A stretch of DNA of 64,000 nt. Origin: Polaromonas sp. YR568 (GTDB taxonomy: Bacteria; Pseudomonadota; Gammaproteobacteria; Burkholderiales; Burkholderiaceae_C). The notes below the pieces were generated by a model. The model was not told the DNA's origin. It ran no database searches and was given only the letters and a program-made list of their open reading frames with translations. Within the stretch, counting starts at the first letter, position 1, and every line of letters starts with the position of its first letter. The translations under genes and the position numbers were made by a program. Of this stretch, positions 18,419-27,202 are shown piece after piece. The stretch lies in contig NZ_FPBM01000002.1 in assembly GCF_900116715.1 (NCBI RefSeq), forward strand, positions 412,589 through 476,588, in the 5' to 3' direction.

Positions 18419-19497
18419 GCCGCACGCCCTCCGCCCAGGCTGCTGCTGCGGTGCATCAGCCACAGCAGGTAGCCGCCGCCCAGCACCGCGGTGAGCATGC
18501 CCACGGGCAGCTCCTGCGGGGCAATCAACCAGCGCGCCAGCGTGTCAGCGGCCATCAGCAGCACGCCACCCATCAGGCTGGAGAGCAGCATCAGGTGGGC
18601 GTGCGTGGTCTTGACCACCGAGCGCACCAGGTGCGGTGCGGCCAGGCCCACAAAGGCGATCAGCCCGGTTTGCGCCACTGCGGTGCCCGTGGCCATTGCC
18701 AGCACCGCCACCAGTGCGGCGCGCATGGGCGCCACCGGCAGGCCCAGGCTGATGGCCGTGGCGTCGCCCAGGCTCAGGCCATCAAGCACACGCGCCAGCA
18801 GCCACGCCGCCAGCACGCACACGGCCCAGACGCCGGCCATCAGCACGCAGGAAGTCCAGCCGACAAAGGCGGTCGAGCCCAGCATGAAGGCCTGCATGGC
18901 CTGCAGCGATTCGGGTGAGAACAGCAGCACCAGATGCGTCATGGCGCCCAACACCACGCCCACCACCACGCCGGCCAGCAGCAGGCGCAGGGTGTGGCCC
19001 ACGCCGCGCGACAGCACCAGCGTGAGCATCACCGCCAGCACGGCGCCCAGAAACGCCGCGCCCGTCAGGCCCAGGCGCACCCAGAGAGCGCTGGAAAACA
19101 CGCTGACAGCCACGCCACCATTCATCATGTTGCCGCCGCCCAGCATGCCCGCCCCACCACCCAAGGCGGCCAGCGCCAGGGCCACACCCAGTGAAGCCCC
19201 TGACGCGCTGCCCAGCAAATACGGGTCGGCCAGGGGGTTGCGAAACAGGCCTTGCGCCACCGCACCGGCCAGGCCCAGCAAGGCGCCGGCGGCCCAGGCC
19301 CCCAGGGTGCGCGGCAGGCGGATTTGCCAGACGATTTGCTGCGCCATCGCGGTTTGCGGCGGATCCAGCGTTGGGTTGAGCAGCGGGCCGATCAGATTCT
19401 CCAGCCCGGCGCTGCCCACACAAATGCCCAGCACGACCAGGGCCAGCGCGCCCAGCACACCGGCCCACACCAGCCACCAAACGCGGGCCTGCATCAT
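18415..19497 (-). CDS. btuC: Cobalamin ABC transporter permease
   Basis: 360 aa FecCD/BtuC-family inner-membrane permease with about ten hydrophobic helices. Typical motifs: IRLPRTLGAWAAGALLGLAGAVAQ, FRNPLADPYLLGSASGASLGV and FVGLAAPHLVR. Start at 19497 overlaps the btuF copy 2 stop by 4 bp, and its stop overlaps the ATPase gene by 4 bp, so BtuF, BtuC and BtuD are coupled. Moves cobalamin or cobinamide from the periplasm to the cytoplasm. Confidence 0.94.
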   Translation of the reverse strand: MMQARVWWLVWAGVLGALALVVLGICVGSAGLENLIGPLLNPTLDPPQTAMAQQIVWQIRLPRTLGAWAAGALLGLAGAVAQGLFRNPLADPYLLGSASGASLGVALALAALGGGAGMLGGGNMMNGGVAVSVFSSALWVRLGLTGAAFLGAVLAVMLTLVLSRGVGHTLRLLLAGVVVGVVLGAMTHLVLLFSPESLQAMQAFMLGSTAFVGWTSCVLMAGVWAVCVLAAWLLARVLDGLSLGDATAISLGLPVAPMRAALVAVLAMATGTAVAQTGLIAFVGLAAPHLVRSVVKTTHAHLMLLSSLMGGVLLMAADTLARWLIAPQELPVGMLTAVLGGGYLLWLMHRSSSLGGGRAA

Positions 19498-20366
19498 GGC
19501 TTGGCTCCCGGTGCTTTGCCGGCTAAACAATTGGCCATCAGGCGCGCGGCCTCGGCCATGCGCGGCCCCGGGCGCACCAGCACATTGGCTTCTTCCGTCG
19601 GAAAGATGCAGACGCGTTGTTCACGCAGTGCGCGAATGCTCTGCCAGCCGGGCCGGGCCTGCAAGCCGTCGGCGCTGCGCTGGCCGACCATGATCAGGTC
19701 GGGGTTGGCGCGAACGATGAACTCCGGGTTGAGCTTGGGAAAGGGCCCGAGCTTGGCCGGTACGATGTTTTTCACGCCCAGGCGCGTCAGCGTTTCGCCG
19801 ATAAAGGACGCCTCGCCGGCCGCATACGGCCCCTGGTTGACCTCAAAGTAGACGCGCGTGCCGCGCACACTTGGCGGCAGCGACTGGGCTGCGGCCGAAA
19901 CGCCGGCGTCAATCGAGCGCCAGATGCGTGCGGCATCGCGCACTTCCAGCAACTGACCCAACTTGAGCATCACACGCTGCACATCGGCGTGGCTACGGGG
20001 CTCCAGCGCCACCACCTTGATGCCCAGCGCCTGCAGCCGGTCGGCCGCGCGCGACGAGGTGGCCAGCAGCACCACATCGGGTTTGAGCGCCACCATGCCT
20101 TCGATGTTGGGGTCCAGCCCGCCGCCGACCTGGGGCAGCTTTTGCACACTGGCCGGGAAGTTGGAATAGCGGTCCACACCAACCAGGCGCTGGCACTGGC
20201 CCAGCTCGCACACCGTTTCAGTCAGCGAAGGCAGCAGGCTGATGATGCGCTGCGGCGCCTGGGGCAGCGTGACGGTCACGCCGCGGTCGTCGGTGATCTG
20301 CAAGGCTCGGGCCGGCACCGATATAGCCAGGCACAGCAGCAGAAAGAGAAAGGCAATACGGTTCAC
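19494..20366 (-). CDS. btuF: BtuF-like cobalamin ABC substrate-binding protein (copy 2)
   Basis: 290 aa with a clear signal peptide (MNRIAFLFLLLCLAISVPARA) and the BtuF/FhuD fold: ITDDRGVTVTLPQAPQRI, SLLPSLTETVCELGQCQRLVGVDRYSNFP. It is directly coupled to btuC, so it is the likeliest cognate binding protein of this transporter. It is recognisably related to copy 1 (LGRCAQLVGTDRHS versus LGQCQRLVGVDRYS), which suggests duplication. Overlaps cobU by 4 bp. Confidence 0.92.
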   Translation of the reverse strand: MNRIAFLFLLLCLAISVPARALQITDDRGVTVTLPQAPQRIISLLPSLTETVCELGQCQRLVGVDRYSNFPASVQKLPQVGGGLDPNIEGMVALKPDVVLLATSSRAADRLQALGIKVVALEPRSHADVQRVMLKLGQLLEVRDAARIWRSIDAGVSAAAQSLPPSVRGTRVYFEVNQGPYAAGEASFIGETLTRLGVKNIVPAKLGPFPKLNPEFIVRANPDLIMVGQRSADGLQARPGWQSIRALREQRVCIFPTEEANVLVRPGPRMAEAARLMANCLAGKAPGAKP

Positions 20367-20947
20367 GAAGGCGCTTTCAGGGTGAGCGGCAAACCGGCCG
20401 CCATGAGAGTCACGCGCGCACAGGCGCCGGCCGCCTGCTGGTTCAGTTGGCCCAGGGCATCCACAAAGGAGCGGGTTTCACGGCCTAGGGGAATCACGCC
20501 CAGGCCGATCTCGTTACCGACCAGCACCAGCGGCCCCGGGGCGGAGCCGATGGCGCTCACAAGCAGGCCCGCCTGTTCCCACGCTGTCCTGGCGGGCTCT
20601 TCGAGCTCCAGGCCGGGCGCGGGCATCAGCAGATTGGTGAGCCACAGCGTCAGGCAATCGACAACCACCAGGGTATCGGGCGCGCTGTGCCGCACCAGGG
20701 CCTCGGCCAGCGCCAGCGGCTCTTCCACCGTGGTCATGCCGGGCAGGCGTTCGGCCCTGTCTTGCTGGTGGCGCCGGATGCGTTCGCGCATTTCCTCGTC
20801 CCAGGGCCGGGCCGTGGCGATCATCACTGCCCGGTGCTGCGGGGATTGCGCCAGCCACAGCTGCGCCACTTGCTCGGCGCGGCGCGACTTGCCGCTTCTC
20901 TGGCCGCCGAGGATGAGTTCGCTGCGGGCAATCGTCATCGTGTTCAT
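20363..20947 (-). CDS. cobU: Adenosylcobinamide kinase / adenosylcobinamide-phosphate guanylyltransferase
   Basis: 194 aa, normal CobU/CobP size. The P-loop GGQRSGKSRRAEQ lies near residue 14, followed by IATARPWDEEMRERIRRHQQDR, the region that carries the GTP-binding and guanylylated-histidine site. VVVDCLTLWLTNLL is the Walker B-like motif and VGNEIGLGVIP the family signature. Activates cobinamide to GDP-cobinamide before CobS, whose gene is not in the window. Coupled by 4-bp overlaps on both sides. Confidence 0.95.
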   Translation of the reverse strand: MNTMTIARSELILGGQRSGKSRRAEQVAQLWLAQSPQHRAVMIATARPWDEEMRERIRRHQQDRAERLPGMTTVEEPLALAEALVRHSAPDTLVVVDCLTLWLTNLLMPAPGLELEEPARTAWEQAGLLVSAIGSAPGPLVLVGNEIGLGVIPLGRETRSFVDALGQLNQQAAGACARVTLMAAGLPLTLKAPS

Positions 20948-21792
20948 GCCTGGAACGCTCCGGCCTGGTCAGAGTCCATCCACTGCAGGATGATCTGGTG
21001 CATCCCGGCCACGCCATCGGTCAGTGCGGCGGGGCCGGGCTGCAGGATGTCGGGAGACTTGATTTCAAACAATTGCTGGTTGCGCACCGCGTTGACGGCA
21101 TCCCAGCCTTCACGCGCCACCACGTTCTCAGGCCGGAACTTCTTGCCGCACCAGGAGCCCAGAATGAGGTCCGGGTTGCGGCGGACGATCTCAGCGCCGT
21201 CGGCAATGATGCGGTTCTTGCCCAGCGACTCGGCGGCGAGTTCCGGAAAACAATCGTCACCCCCCGCGATGCCGATCAGCTCCGACACCCAGCGGATCGC
21301 GCTGATGTGGGGGCTGTCCCACTCCTCAAAAAAGACCTTGGGGCGCCTCGCACCGCCGGCGACCCTGGCTGCGACGGCCGCTTGCATCGCACGCAGATCG
21401 GCCTGCATTTGGGCAATGCGCTGCGCGCCCTGCTCCGCCTGGCCCACCATGGCGGCCAATTGGTAGAGCATGGAGAAAATCTCGGCCACGCTGCGCTGGT
21501 TAAAGATCGTGACTTGCACACCGCGCTTGACCAGGTCCGATGCAATATCGGCCTGCAGGTCCGAAAAACCCAGCACGCAGTCGGGCTGCAACTCCATGAT
21601 CTTCTCGATCTTCGCGCTCAGGAAGGCGCTGACGCGCGGCTTCTCGTCACGCGCACGTTTGGGCCGCACGGTGTAGCCCGAGATGCCGACGATGCGCCGC
21701 TCCTGGCCCAGCAGATAAAGCCACTCGGTGGTCTCTTCTGTCAGGCAGACGATGCGCTGCGGGCCGGGCTGGTAGTGCAGCAGATCCGTCAT
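20944..21792 (-). CDS. BtuF-like corrinoid-binding protein without signal peptide (copy 3)
   Basis: 282 aa with the BtuF/FhuD-type fold: PQRIVCLTEETTEWLYLLG, RIVGISGYTVRP, IMELQPDCVLGFSDLQAD. From the ATG at 21792, which overlaps the cobB stop by 4 bp, it begins MTDLLHYQPGPQ and has no hydrophobic leader. The longer open frame upstream is inside cobB and adds no plausible signal. It therefore looks cytoplasmic, unlike copies 1 and 2, and is clearly divergent from them. A corrinoid-binding role is inferred from the fold and location. Confidence 0.85.
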   Translation of the reverse strand: MTDLLHYQPGPQRIVCLTEETTEWLYLLGQERRIVGISGYTVRPKRARDEKPRVSAFLSAKIEKIMELQPDCVLGFSDLQADIASDLVKRGVQVTIFNQRSVAEIFSMLYQLAAMVGQAEQGAQRIAQMQADLRAMQAAVAARVAGGARRPKVFFEEWDSPHISAIRWVSELIGIAGGDDCFPELAAESLGKNRIIADGAEIVRRNPDLILGSWCGKKFRPENVVAREGWDAVNAVRNQQLFEIKSPDILQPGPAALTDGVAGMHQIILQWMDSDQAGAFQA

Positions 21793-23129
21793 GCCGCCAC
21801 CTCCGCAGGTGCGCTGAACAGCTCCGCCACCGCTTCGGGGCAGGATGGAAACCAGGCGTGAAAGTAGCTGGCGCGCACCGCACCATGCTGCCACACGGCC
21901 TCGCCTGCATCCGGCGCGGGCAAGGTGTCGGGTCTGGAGGTGCGGGCCACGGGCTGCAAGGGCGTGGCCGTGGTGGAGTAATGGAAGGTGTGGCCGCGAA
22001 CGGTGCCGCTGGCCAGCTGCAACTGCTGCGGGCCCAGGCCGGCCAGCAGCTTTTGCATGGTCACCTCGCCGCGCAGCACACCCCATTGCGCATGCCGCTG
22101 GCCATCGAGCGTGACCAGCGTGTCAAACAATGCCATCATGCCGCCGCACTCGGCCCACACCGGTTTGCCTGCGGCAATGTGTGCAGCCAGGCTGTCCCGC
22201 AAGGCAGTGTTGCCCGCGATGGTCTGCGCGTGAAGCTCGGGATAGCCACCGGGAATCCACAGCGCGTCGCACGGGGGTACAGCCGCATCGGCCAGCGGCG
22301 AGAAAAACACCAGCTCGGCCCCCAGCGCACGCAAGGTGTCCAGGTTGGCGGCGTAGATAAAGCAGAAAGCGGCATCGCGCGCAATGGCGATTGTTTTTCC
22401 CTGAAGCACCGGCACCACAGGCGCAGAAACTTCAGGAGCCGTAAAGTTCACCGCCCAGCGCTGCAAGTCGTCCAGGCTCATCTGGCCCAGCGCCGTGTCG
22501 GCCAGCGCATCGGCCGCGGCATCCAGCCTCTCCATGGCATCGGTCACTTCGCCTGCCACCGTCAGGCCCAGATGGCGCTTGGGCAGGCTCATGGCGGCAT
22601 TGCGCAGTACAGCGCCCAGCCACTGGTCCGGCGCCACACTGGCCTGCAGCATGCCCGCATGGCGCACGTTGGCCACGCGATTGGCCAGCACCCCGGCCCA
22701 GGGCATGTGGGGGCGATAGTGCTGCAGGCCAAAGGCCAGCGCGCCAAAAGTTGCCACCATGCCCGACGCATCCACCACGGCCAGCACCGGCAAGCCAAAG
22801 CGCTGGGCCAGGTCTGCCGCGCTGGGCTCGCCGTCAAACAGGCCCATCACGCCTTCCACAATAATCAGGTCCGCCTCCTGCGCCGCGGCATGCAGGCGGG
22901 CGCTGCAATCGGCCTGGCCGGTCATCCACAGGTCCATCTGGTATACCGGCGCGCCGCTGGCCAGGGCGTGCCAGCACGGGTCCAGAAAATCAGGCCCGCA
23001 TTTAAAAACGCGCACGCGCCGCCCCTGCCGGGCGTGCAGCCGCGCCAGCGCGCACGCGACCGTGGTCTTGCCCTGGCCGGAGGCCGGGGCAGCGATAAGG
23101 ATGGCGGGGCAGCGGGAGGGCTTTGTCAC
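21789..23129 (-). CDS. cobB: Cobyrinate a,c-diamide synthase
   Basis: 446 aa CobB/CbiA family, amidating the a and c carboxylates of (hydrogeno)cobyrinate with glutamine and ATP. The N-terminal P-loop is AAPASGQGKTTVACALARLH; FKCGPDFLDPCWH and DLWMTGQ are family motifs. The C-terminal glutaminase domain holds the nucleophile in WAECGGMMALF and the histidine in HTFHYS. The start is a GTG at 23129, 16 bp from the btuB stop. As it amidates on the a and c positions, it supplies the substrate of CobN. Confidence 0.95.
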   Translation of the reverse strand: MTKPSRCPAILIAAPASGQGKTTVACALARLHARQGRRVRVFKCGPDFLDPCWHALASGAPVYQMDLWMTGQADCSARLHAAAQEADLIIVEGVMGLFDGEPSAADLAQRFGLPVLAVVDASGMVATFGALAFGLQHYRPHMPWAGVLANRVANVRHAGMLQASVAPDQWLGAVLRNAAMSLPKRHLGLTVAGEVTDAMERLDAAADALADTALGQMSLDDLQRWAVNFTAPEVSAPVVPVLQGKTIAIARDAAFCFIYAANLDTLRALGAELVFFSPLADAAVPPCDALWIPGGYPELHAQTIAGNTALRDSLAAHIAAGKPVWAECGGMMALFDTLVTLDGQRHAQWGVLRGEVTMQKLLAGLGPQQLQLASGTVRGHTFHYSTTATPLQPVARTSRPDTLPAPDAGEAVWQHGAVRASYFHAWFPSCPEAVAELFSAPAEVAA

Positions 23130-23145
23130 CTGGAGGGTTTTCCCA

Positions 23146-25026
23146 TTAAAGAGGCGCCCATGTCAACCCAACATACAGGGCGCGCCGGGCCATCGCATAA
23201 GTGCCGGCGGTCTCGTAGGCCTTGTCGGTCAGGTTGTCCAGCTTGGCGGTGAACTTCCAGTCTTTGGAGAGTGCCGTCGACGCGCTGAAATTGACCAGCC
23301 CATAACCCGGCAGGATGGTGGTGTTGGCGGCGGTGTCAAACCGCTTGGCCGACAGCAGCACGTCGGCGCCCAGTGTCCAGCCGGCCAGCTGGATGTCGAC
23401 ACCTACCGTAGCATGCCGGCGCGCGCGGCGCGCCAGTTGCTTGTTCAGCACGACGTCCCGCGGGTTCTGAATATCCAGCGATCCATACAGGCGGTAGGCG
23501 CCCAGCTTCTCGGCGGCGGTGAAGGTGACGCCCTCGTACTGAGCCTTGGCCGTGTTGGAATAGCAGCCGTTCGCGGGCACCGGGCAGCCTGCGGCGCCTG
23601 CGCCCGACAGGAAGGTCAGGAGGTTGGTCAGCTTGTTCCGGTAGGCCACCACACCGAATTCACTGCTGCCTTCGGCGTACTTGAGGCCGATTTCGGTGTT
23701 GCGGCCGGACTCGGGCTTGAGGCCTGCCACGCCAAACTGGCTAAAGCGCTGGTACAGCGTCGGCACGCGGTATGAAGTGCCTGCGCTGGCGGAGACCTTC
23801 CACGCCGGTGTGACGGCAAAGGCATAAGCTGCCGAGCCGGTGGTCTTGCCGCCGAACTCGCTGTCGTTGTCGTTGCGGATATTGAGCTGCACGGTGTGCG
23901 CCGCTTGCGACCAGGCGTAACCCAGGCCCACGCCTGTCTGCGACTTGCTGCGGTCCACGCGGGGCGCGCTGGTCAGCCGGAACTCGTCCCGGCGCTGCTC
24001 GAGCGTGGCGCTCAGCAGGTGGGCGCCGATCTTGTATTCGTTCTGCCAGAGGATGCTGGCAATCTTTGTCTGGTCCACAGAGCGGTCAATAACTTCTTCG
24101 CCCTTGTCGGTGCCGTGGCTCAGTGCAATCCTGGTGCTGTAGTTCTCCGTCCATTTGGAGTCCAGTTGCAGGCCCAGGGTTTGCAGCTTGCTGATCCGGC
24201 GGTAGTCGCGCACCAGCGGCAGGGGCGTGCTGTCGTACTGCGCCTCCACCCGGCTTTGCAGGATGTTGGCCTCAATTCGGTGGTCGGCGTTGATCTGGAA
24301 ACCCAGCCGGGCATTGGCGCTGGCGGCCTTGTAGCCGTCGGCATCCGGGTTTTGGGCGGGGACCACATTGGGCCGGATATTGAAGCCATCGCTGGCGCCC
24401 TGGGACACGCCGAACGAATAGTCGAATGCGTTGACCGAGCCGCTGGCGGAAACATCCAGGCGGTGGGTCTGGTAGGAGCCATACGTGAGCGCCACCACGG
24501 GCGCAAAAGGCCCCTCGCCTTTCTTCGTGAAAATCTGCACTACACCCGCTACCGCGTCGGATCCGTATACCGCGCTGGTCGGGCCGCGAACCACTTCAAT
24601 GCGTTCAATCTGGGACAGCGGAATGGCGCTCCAGCCGGCGCCCCCGCTGGTGGTTTGCGAATCGATGCGCACGCCGTTGATCAGCACGGCCGTGTGGCGG
24701 CTCTCGCCGCCGCGTATCGATACGCCGGTGGTATTGCCGATGCCGCCGTTGCGGGTGATTTCAATGCCTGGCACGCGCGCCAGCACGTCGGCCACCCCTA
24801 CAGCGCCGGCGCGCTCTATGGTTTCGCGGTCAATGATGGTGACGTCGGCCACCACATCTCCGACAGGGCGCGCGCTGCGCGTGGCGGTGACCATCATTTC
24901 CTTGAGCTGCGGCGTCGCGCCGGCAGTTTGGGACAAGGCGGGAGAAGCGGCGAAGAAAGCCAGGGGAAATGCGGCGGCAACGGCCAGCGGAAGCACGGCA
25001 AGGCGTGCGTGGGGAGCAGTTTTCAT
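23146..25026 (-). CDS. btuB: TonB-dependent outer-membrane cobalamin receptor
   Basis: 626 aa. A signal peptide (about 33 residues) is followed by a TonB-box-like EMMVTATR, then the plug domain (DRETIERAGAVGVADVLARVPG, GVSIRGGESRHTAVLINGVRID, RIEVVRGPTSAVYGSDAVAG) and a beta-barrel ending in an aromatic-rich strand (LYVGLTWAPL). First gene of the operon and directly downstream of a cobalamin riboswitch, which supports B12 specificity. Imports cobalamin across the outer membrane using TonB energy. Confidence 0.94.
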   Translation of the reverse strand: MKTAPHARLAVLPLAVAAAFPLAFFAASPALSQTAGATPQLKEMMVTATRSARPVGDVVADVTIIDRETIERAGAVGVADVLARVPGIEITRNGGIGNTTGVSIRGGESRHTAVLINGVRIDSQTTSGGAGWSAIPLSQIERIEVVRGPTSAVYGSDAVAGVVQIFTKKGEGPFAPVVALTYGSYQTHRLDVSASGSVNAFDYSFGVSQGASDGFNIRPNVVPAQNPDADGYKAASANARLGFQINADHRIEANILQSRVEAQYDSTPLPLVRDYRRISKLQTLGLQLDSKWTENYSTRIALSHGTDKGEEVIDRSVDQTKIASILWQNEYKIGAHLLSATLEQRRDEFRLTSAPRVDRSKSQTGVGLGYAWSQAAHTVQLNIRNDNDSEFGGKTTGSAAYAFAVTPAWKVSASAGTSYRVPTLYQRFSQFGVAGLKPESGRNTEIGLKYAEGSSEFGVVAYRNKLTNLLTFLSGAGAAGCPVPANGCYSNTAKAQYEGVTFTAAEKLGAYRLYGSLDIQNPRDVVLNKQLARRARRHATVGVDIQLAGWTLGADVLLSAKRFDTAANTTILPGYGLVNFSASTALSKDWKFTAKLDNLTDKAYETAGTYAMARRALYVGLTWAPL

Positions 25027-25121
25027 TGAAATCAGACAGTCAGCAAATTACCCTCACCGGCTTCCCCGCCAGTGCATGAGCGTTACAAACGCCCAAGCCC
25101 AAAGCCTGGACGTGCGCGTTC

Positions 25122-25396
25122 ACCTTGTTGGCCGGTATCCGGGCTGACGGAACTGCCTTCATCGCCTTCCCAAACGCTTGTTCAAGGCGCTCAGTGGCTG
25201 ATGATGAAAGCTGAACGGCTCCCTGGGGCCTCAAGGCCGGGAAAGCGCATTCGTCCGTTTTACCGTTGCGGGGGCAGCGCAGGCTGAAAGTCTGGGCGCC
25301 TGCGAATCAGGGTTGACCCGATATGCATGGCTTTGACTTGTCTCCTGCTTCCCGTTGAACTGCGGCGTGTGAACCACACTGCGAGCACCAACAGGG
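25122..25396 (-). ncRNA. Cobalamin (B12) riboswitch upstream of btuB
   Basis: On the minus strand the leader carries, in order, GGGAA (25349-25353), CTGCCCCCGCAACGGTAA (25260-25277), GCCACTG (25192-25198), GGGAAGGC (25164-25171) and the B12 box AGCCCGGATACCGGCC (about 25130-25146). The P1 stem is formed by GTTGG near 25388 and CCAAC near 25127. These are the conserved blocks of adenosylcobalamin riboswitches. An additional perfect 7-bp stem, CGCAGGC/GCCTGCG, lies between the first two blocks. The expression platform (25027-25121) precedes btuB and probably sequesters its ribosome-binding site. A -10-like TAGAAT lies just upstream at 25400-25405. Confidence 0.93.
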
Positions 25397-25453
25397 CAGA
25401 TTCTACGCGGCCCTTCCCCACACACGGCCGCAAACCCTACAATGAGGCCTGCC

Positions 25454-25690
25454 ATGGCGAACCAAACCCAAATCGACCAGATCGTCGAACGCGTTGAGCG
25501 GCTGTTGCTGCGCTACGAAGAACTGCAGCGCACCAACGCGCTGCTGGCGGAGCAGGTCAACGTTCTGACGAATGAACGCGATTCGCTCAAATCGCGCCTG
25601 GGCGCCGCCCGCGCCCGCGTGGATGCCCTTCTGGAGCGTCTGCCCGAAAGCAATGGCCACAGCAAAACCACCGTGGGAACCGAGTCATGA
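25454..25690 (+). CDS. ZapB-like coiled-coil protein (TIGR02449-like)
   Basis: 78 aa, almost entirely coiled coil (heptads through IVERVERLLLRYEELQRTNALLAEQ and VNVLTNERDSLKSRL). The ATG at 25454 is chosen; a -10-like TACAAT at 25438-25443 implies a very short leader and excludes the upstream ATG at 25442. It overlaps zapA by 4 bp. The conserved pairing with zapA suggests a role at the division ring. Divergent from the B12 riboswitch. Confidence 0.85.
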   Translation: MANQTQIDQIVERVERLLLRYEELQRTNALLAEQVNVLTNERDSLKSRLGAARARVDALLERLPESNGHSKTTVGTES

Positions 25691-26022
25691 AGCAGCTCGA
25701 AGTGCAGATCATGGGCCAGAGCTATCTGCTGGGCTGCCCTGAAAACGGCGACGCCCGCATGCTGGACGCCGTCAACCGGGTCGATATGGCCATGTGCCGG
25801 ATCCGCGACGCCGGGAAAATCAAGGCTCGCGACCGCATTGCCGTCCTGGCAGCGCTGAACCTGGCATTTGAGCTTCCCGAGCGCACGGCCAACGCTGCAC
25901 CCGCGCCCCTTGCGGCACCCGTCGAAGTTGACGGCAGCGGTGCGCAAAAAGAACACCCACAGCTCACGACCTTGCTGCAGCGGCTGGATACGGCGCTGGG
26001 CATCGACGGCCGCCTGCTCTGA
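25687..26022 (+). CDS. zapA: Cell division protein ZapA
   Basis: 111 aa. N-terminal ZapA domain: KQLEVQIMGQSYLLGCPENGDARMLDAVNRVDMAMC and RDRIAVLAALNLAFEL. An Ala/Pro-rich linker and a short amphipathic C-terminus follow. ZapA binds FtsZ and bundles protofilaments at mid-cell. The order zapB-like, zapA, 6S RNA is conserved in many beta- and gammaproteobacteria and supports the call. Confidence 0.92.
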   Translation: MKQLEVQIMGQSYLLGCPENGDARMLDAVNRVDMAMCRIRDAGKIKARDRIAVLAALNLAFELPERTANAAPAPLAAPVEVDGSGAQKEHPQLTTLLQRLDTALGIDGRLL

Positions 26023-26100
26023 ACATTCGGGCGCCGTCCCGCGTTTGTCCCGTCACTCTTCTTTACCGACGCGCAAGGCCGCAAAGGCCTACAATGAAGA

Positions 26101-26276
26101 CGTCTGCGATGCGCACTGGGCTTTATATTTCCTTGAACCAATGCTCTTCGAGCACGGGCTTGGTAAATTGTCCGGCAGGTGTGATCGTCTCGCGTCAGAC
26201 GAACCCGAAACCTGACTGCCCTCGCCCACCTGAACCCCGGTTCAGGATGACGGTCCGGTGGCACTCGCAGACACCT
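26101..26276 (+). ncRNA. ssrS: 6S RNA
   Basis: Noncoding segment directly after zapA. The ends pair as in 6S RNA: TCTGCGA at 26103-26109 with TCGCAGA at 26265-26271, extended by GCGCAC and GGTGGC-type pairing inside. A conserved 3' segment (CGGTCCGGTGGCACTCGCAGACACC region, 26251-26275) is followed by a T-rich run. A -10 box TACAAT at 26090-26095 places the 5' end near 26101. 6S RNA mimics an open promoter and sequesters sigma-70 RNA polymerase. Short open frames across it are not genes. Exact ends are estimates. Confidence 0.85.
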
Positions 26277-26382
26277 TTTCTTTCCAGCACTCCGGCTTGA
26301 CCGTTCTTCATTCACCAAGCCGCGAACACAACACTTACAAGACGGCAGAGCCACGCTGCTCACGCCCGCAACCATCCATCCC

Positions 26383-27183
26383 ATGTTTCTAGAGCCCCAA
26401 CTCATTGCTGAACTTCTTGTGGTCGGGCTGTGCACCGGCTTTCTCGCCGGCCTGCTGGGCATAGGCGGGGGCATGATCATGGTGCCCTTCATCACCTTCA
26501 TCCTGACGTCCAAAGGCTTCCCGCCGGAATACACCGTGAAGATCGCGGTCGCCACCTCGCTGGCCACCATCTGCTTTACCTCGCTGTCGTCGGTGCGCGC
26601 GCATCACCGGCGCGGCGCGGTGTTGTGGCCCATCGTGCGCCTGCTGGCGCCCGGCATCCTGGTGGGCTCGCTGCTAGGCGCGCAACTGGCGGTGGCCTTG
26701 CCGGGGAAAATCCTGAGCATTCTGTTTGCCGTCTTCGTGGCGTTCTCAGCCACCCAGATGTTCCTGGGCCGCAAACCCAAGCCCAGCCGCACCCTGCCCG
26801 GCCCTCTGGGCACCTTCAGCATGGGCGGCGTGATCGGCATGCTGTCTTCACTGGTCGGCGCGGGCGGCGCTTTTGTGTCGGTGCCCTTTATGACCTGGTG
26901 CAATGTGAAGATTCACGATGCCGTGGGCACCTCATCAGCGCTCGGCTTTCCGATTGCGTTGGCCGGAACGCTGGGCTACATCTGGGCCGGCCAGGATTTG
27001 CCGCAAATGCCGCCCGGCTCTTTGGGCTTCCTCTATTTGCCAGGGCTGGTGATCATCTCGCTGGCCAGCATCTGCACCGCGCCGCTGGGCGCACGCACAG
27101 CCCACCGCATGGATATCCAGCCGCTGAAGAAAGTCTTCGCGGTCGTTCTCTACATTCTGGCCGCGTACTTCCTTCTGCGCTGA
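26383..27183 (+). CDS. TSUP-family permease (TauE/SafE-like)
   Basis: 266 aa integral membrane protein with about seven or eight hydrophobic helices. Family motifs occur in both halves: LLGIGGGMIMVPFITFIL near residue 25 and LVGAGGAFVSVPFMTW near residue 165. The family exports or imports sulfite, sulfonates and related anions; the substrate is not identifiable. It replaces ygfA, the gene that often follows 6S RNA in gammaproteobacteria. Converges with the CbbR-like regulator. Confidence 0.88.
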   Translation: MFLEPQLIAELLVVGLCTGFLAGLLGIGGGMIMVPFITFILTSKGFPPEYTVKIAVATSLATICFTSLSSVRAHHRRGAVLWPIVRLLAPGILVGSLLGAQLAVALPGKILSILFAVFVAFSATQMFLGRKPKPSRTLPGPLGTFSMGGVIGMLSSLVGAGGAFVSVPFMTWCNVKIHDAVGTSSALGFPIALAGTLGYIWAGQDLPQMPPGSLGFLYLPGLVIISLASICTAPLGARTAHRMDIQPLKKVFAVVLYILAAYFLLR

Positions 27184-27202
27184 TCTAGATGGGCAGGGCA
27201 GC

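Noticed and set aside
24485..25147. Plus-strand open frame running over the btuB start and riboswitch
   Set aside because: Antisense to btuB and to conserved riboswitch blocks; no domain.
26094..26300. 68-codon open frame over the 6S RNA
   Set aside because: The segment has 6S pairing and a promoter ending at its first codon; the peptide shows no family features.
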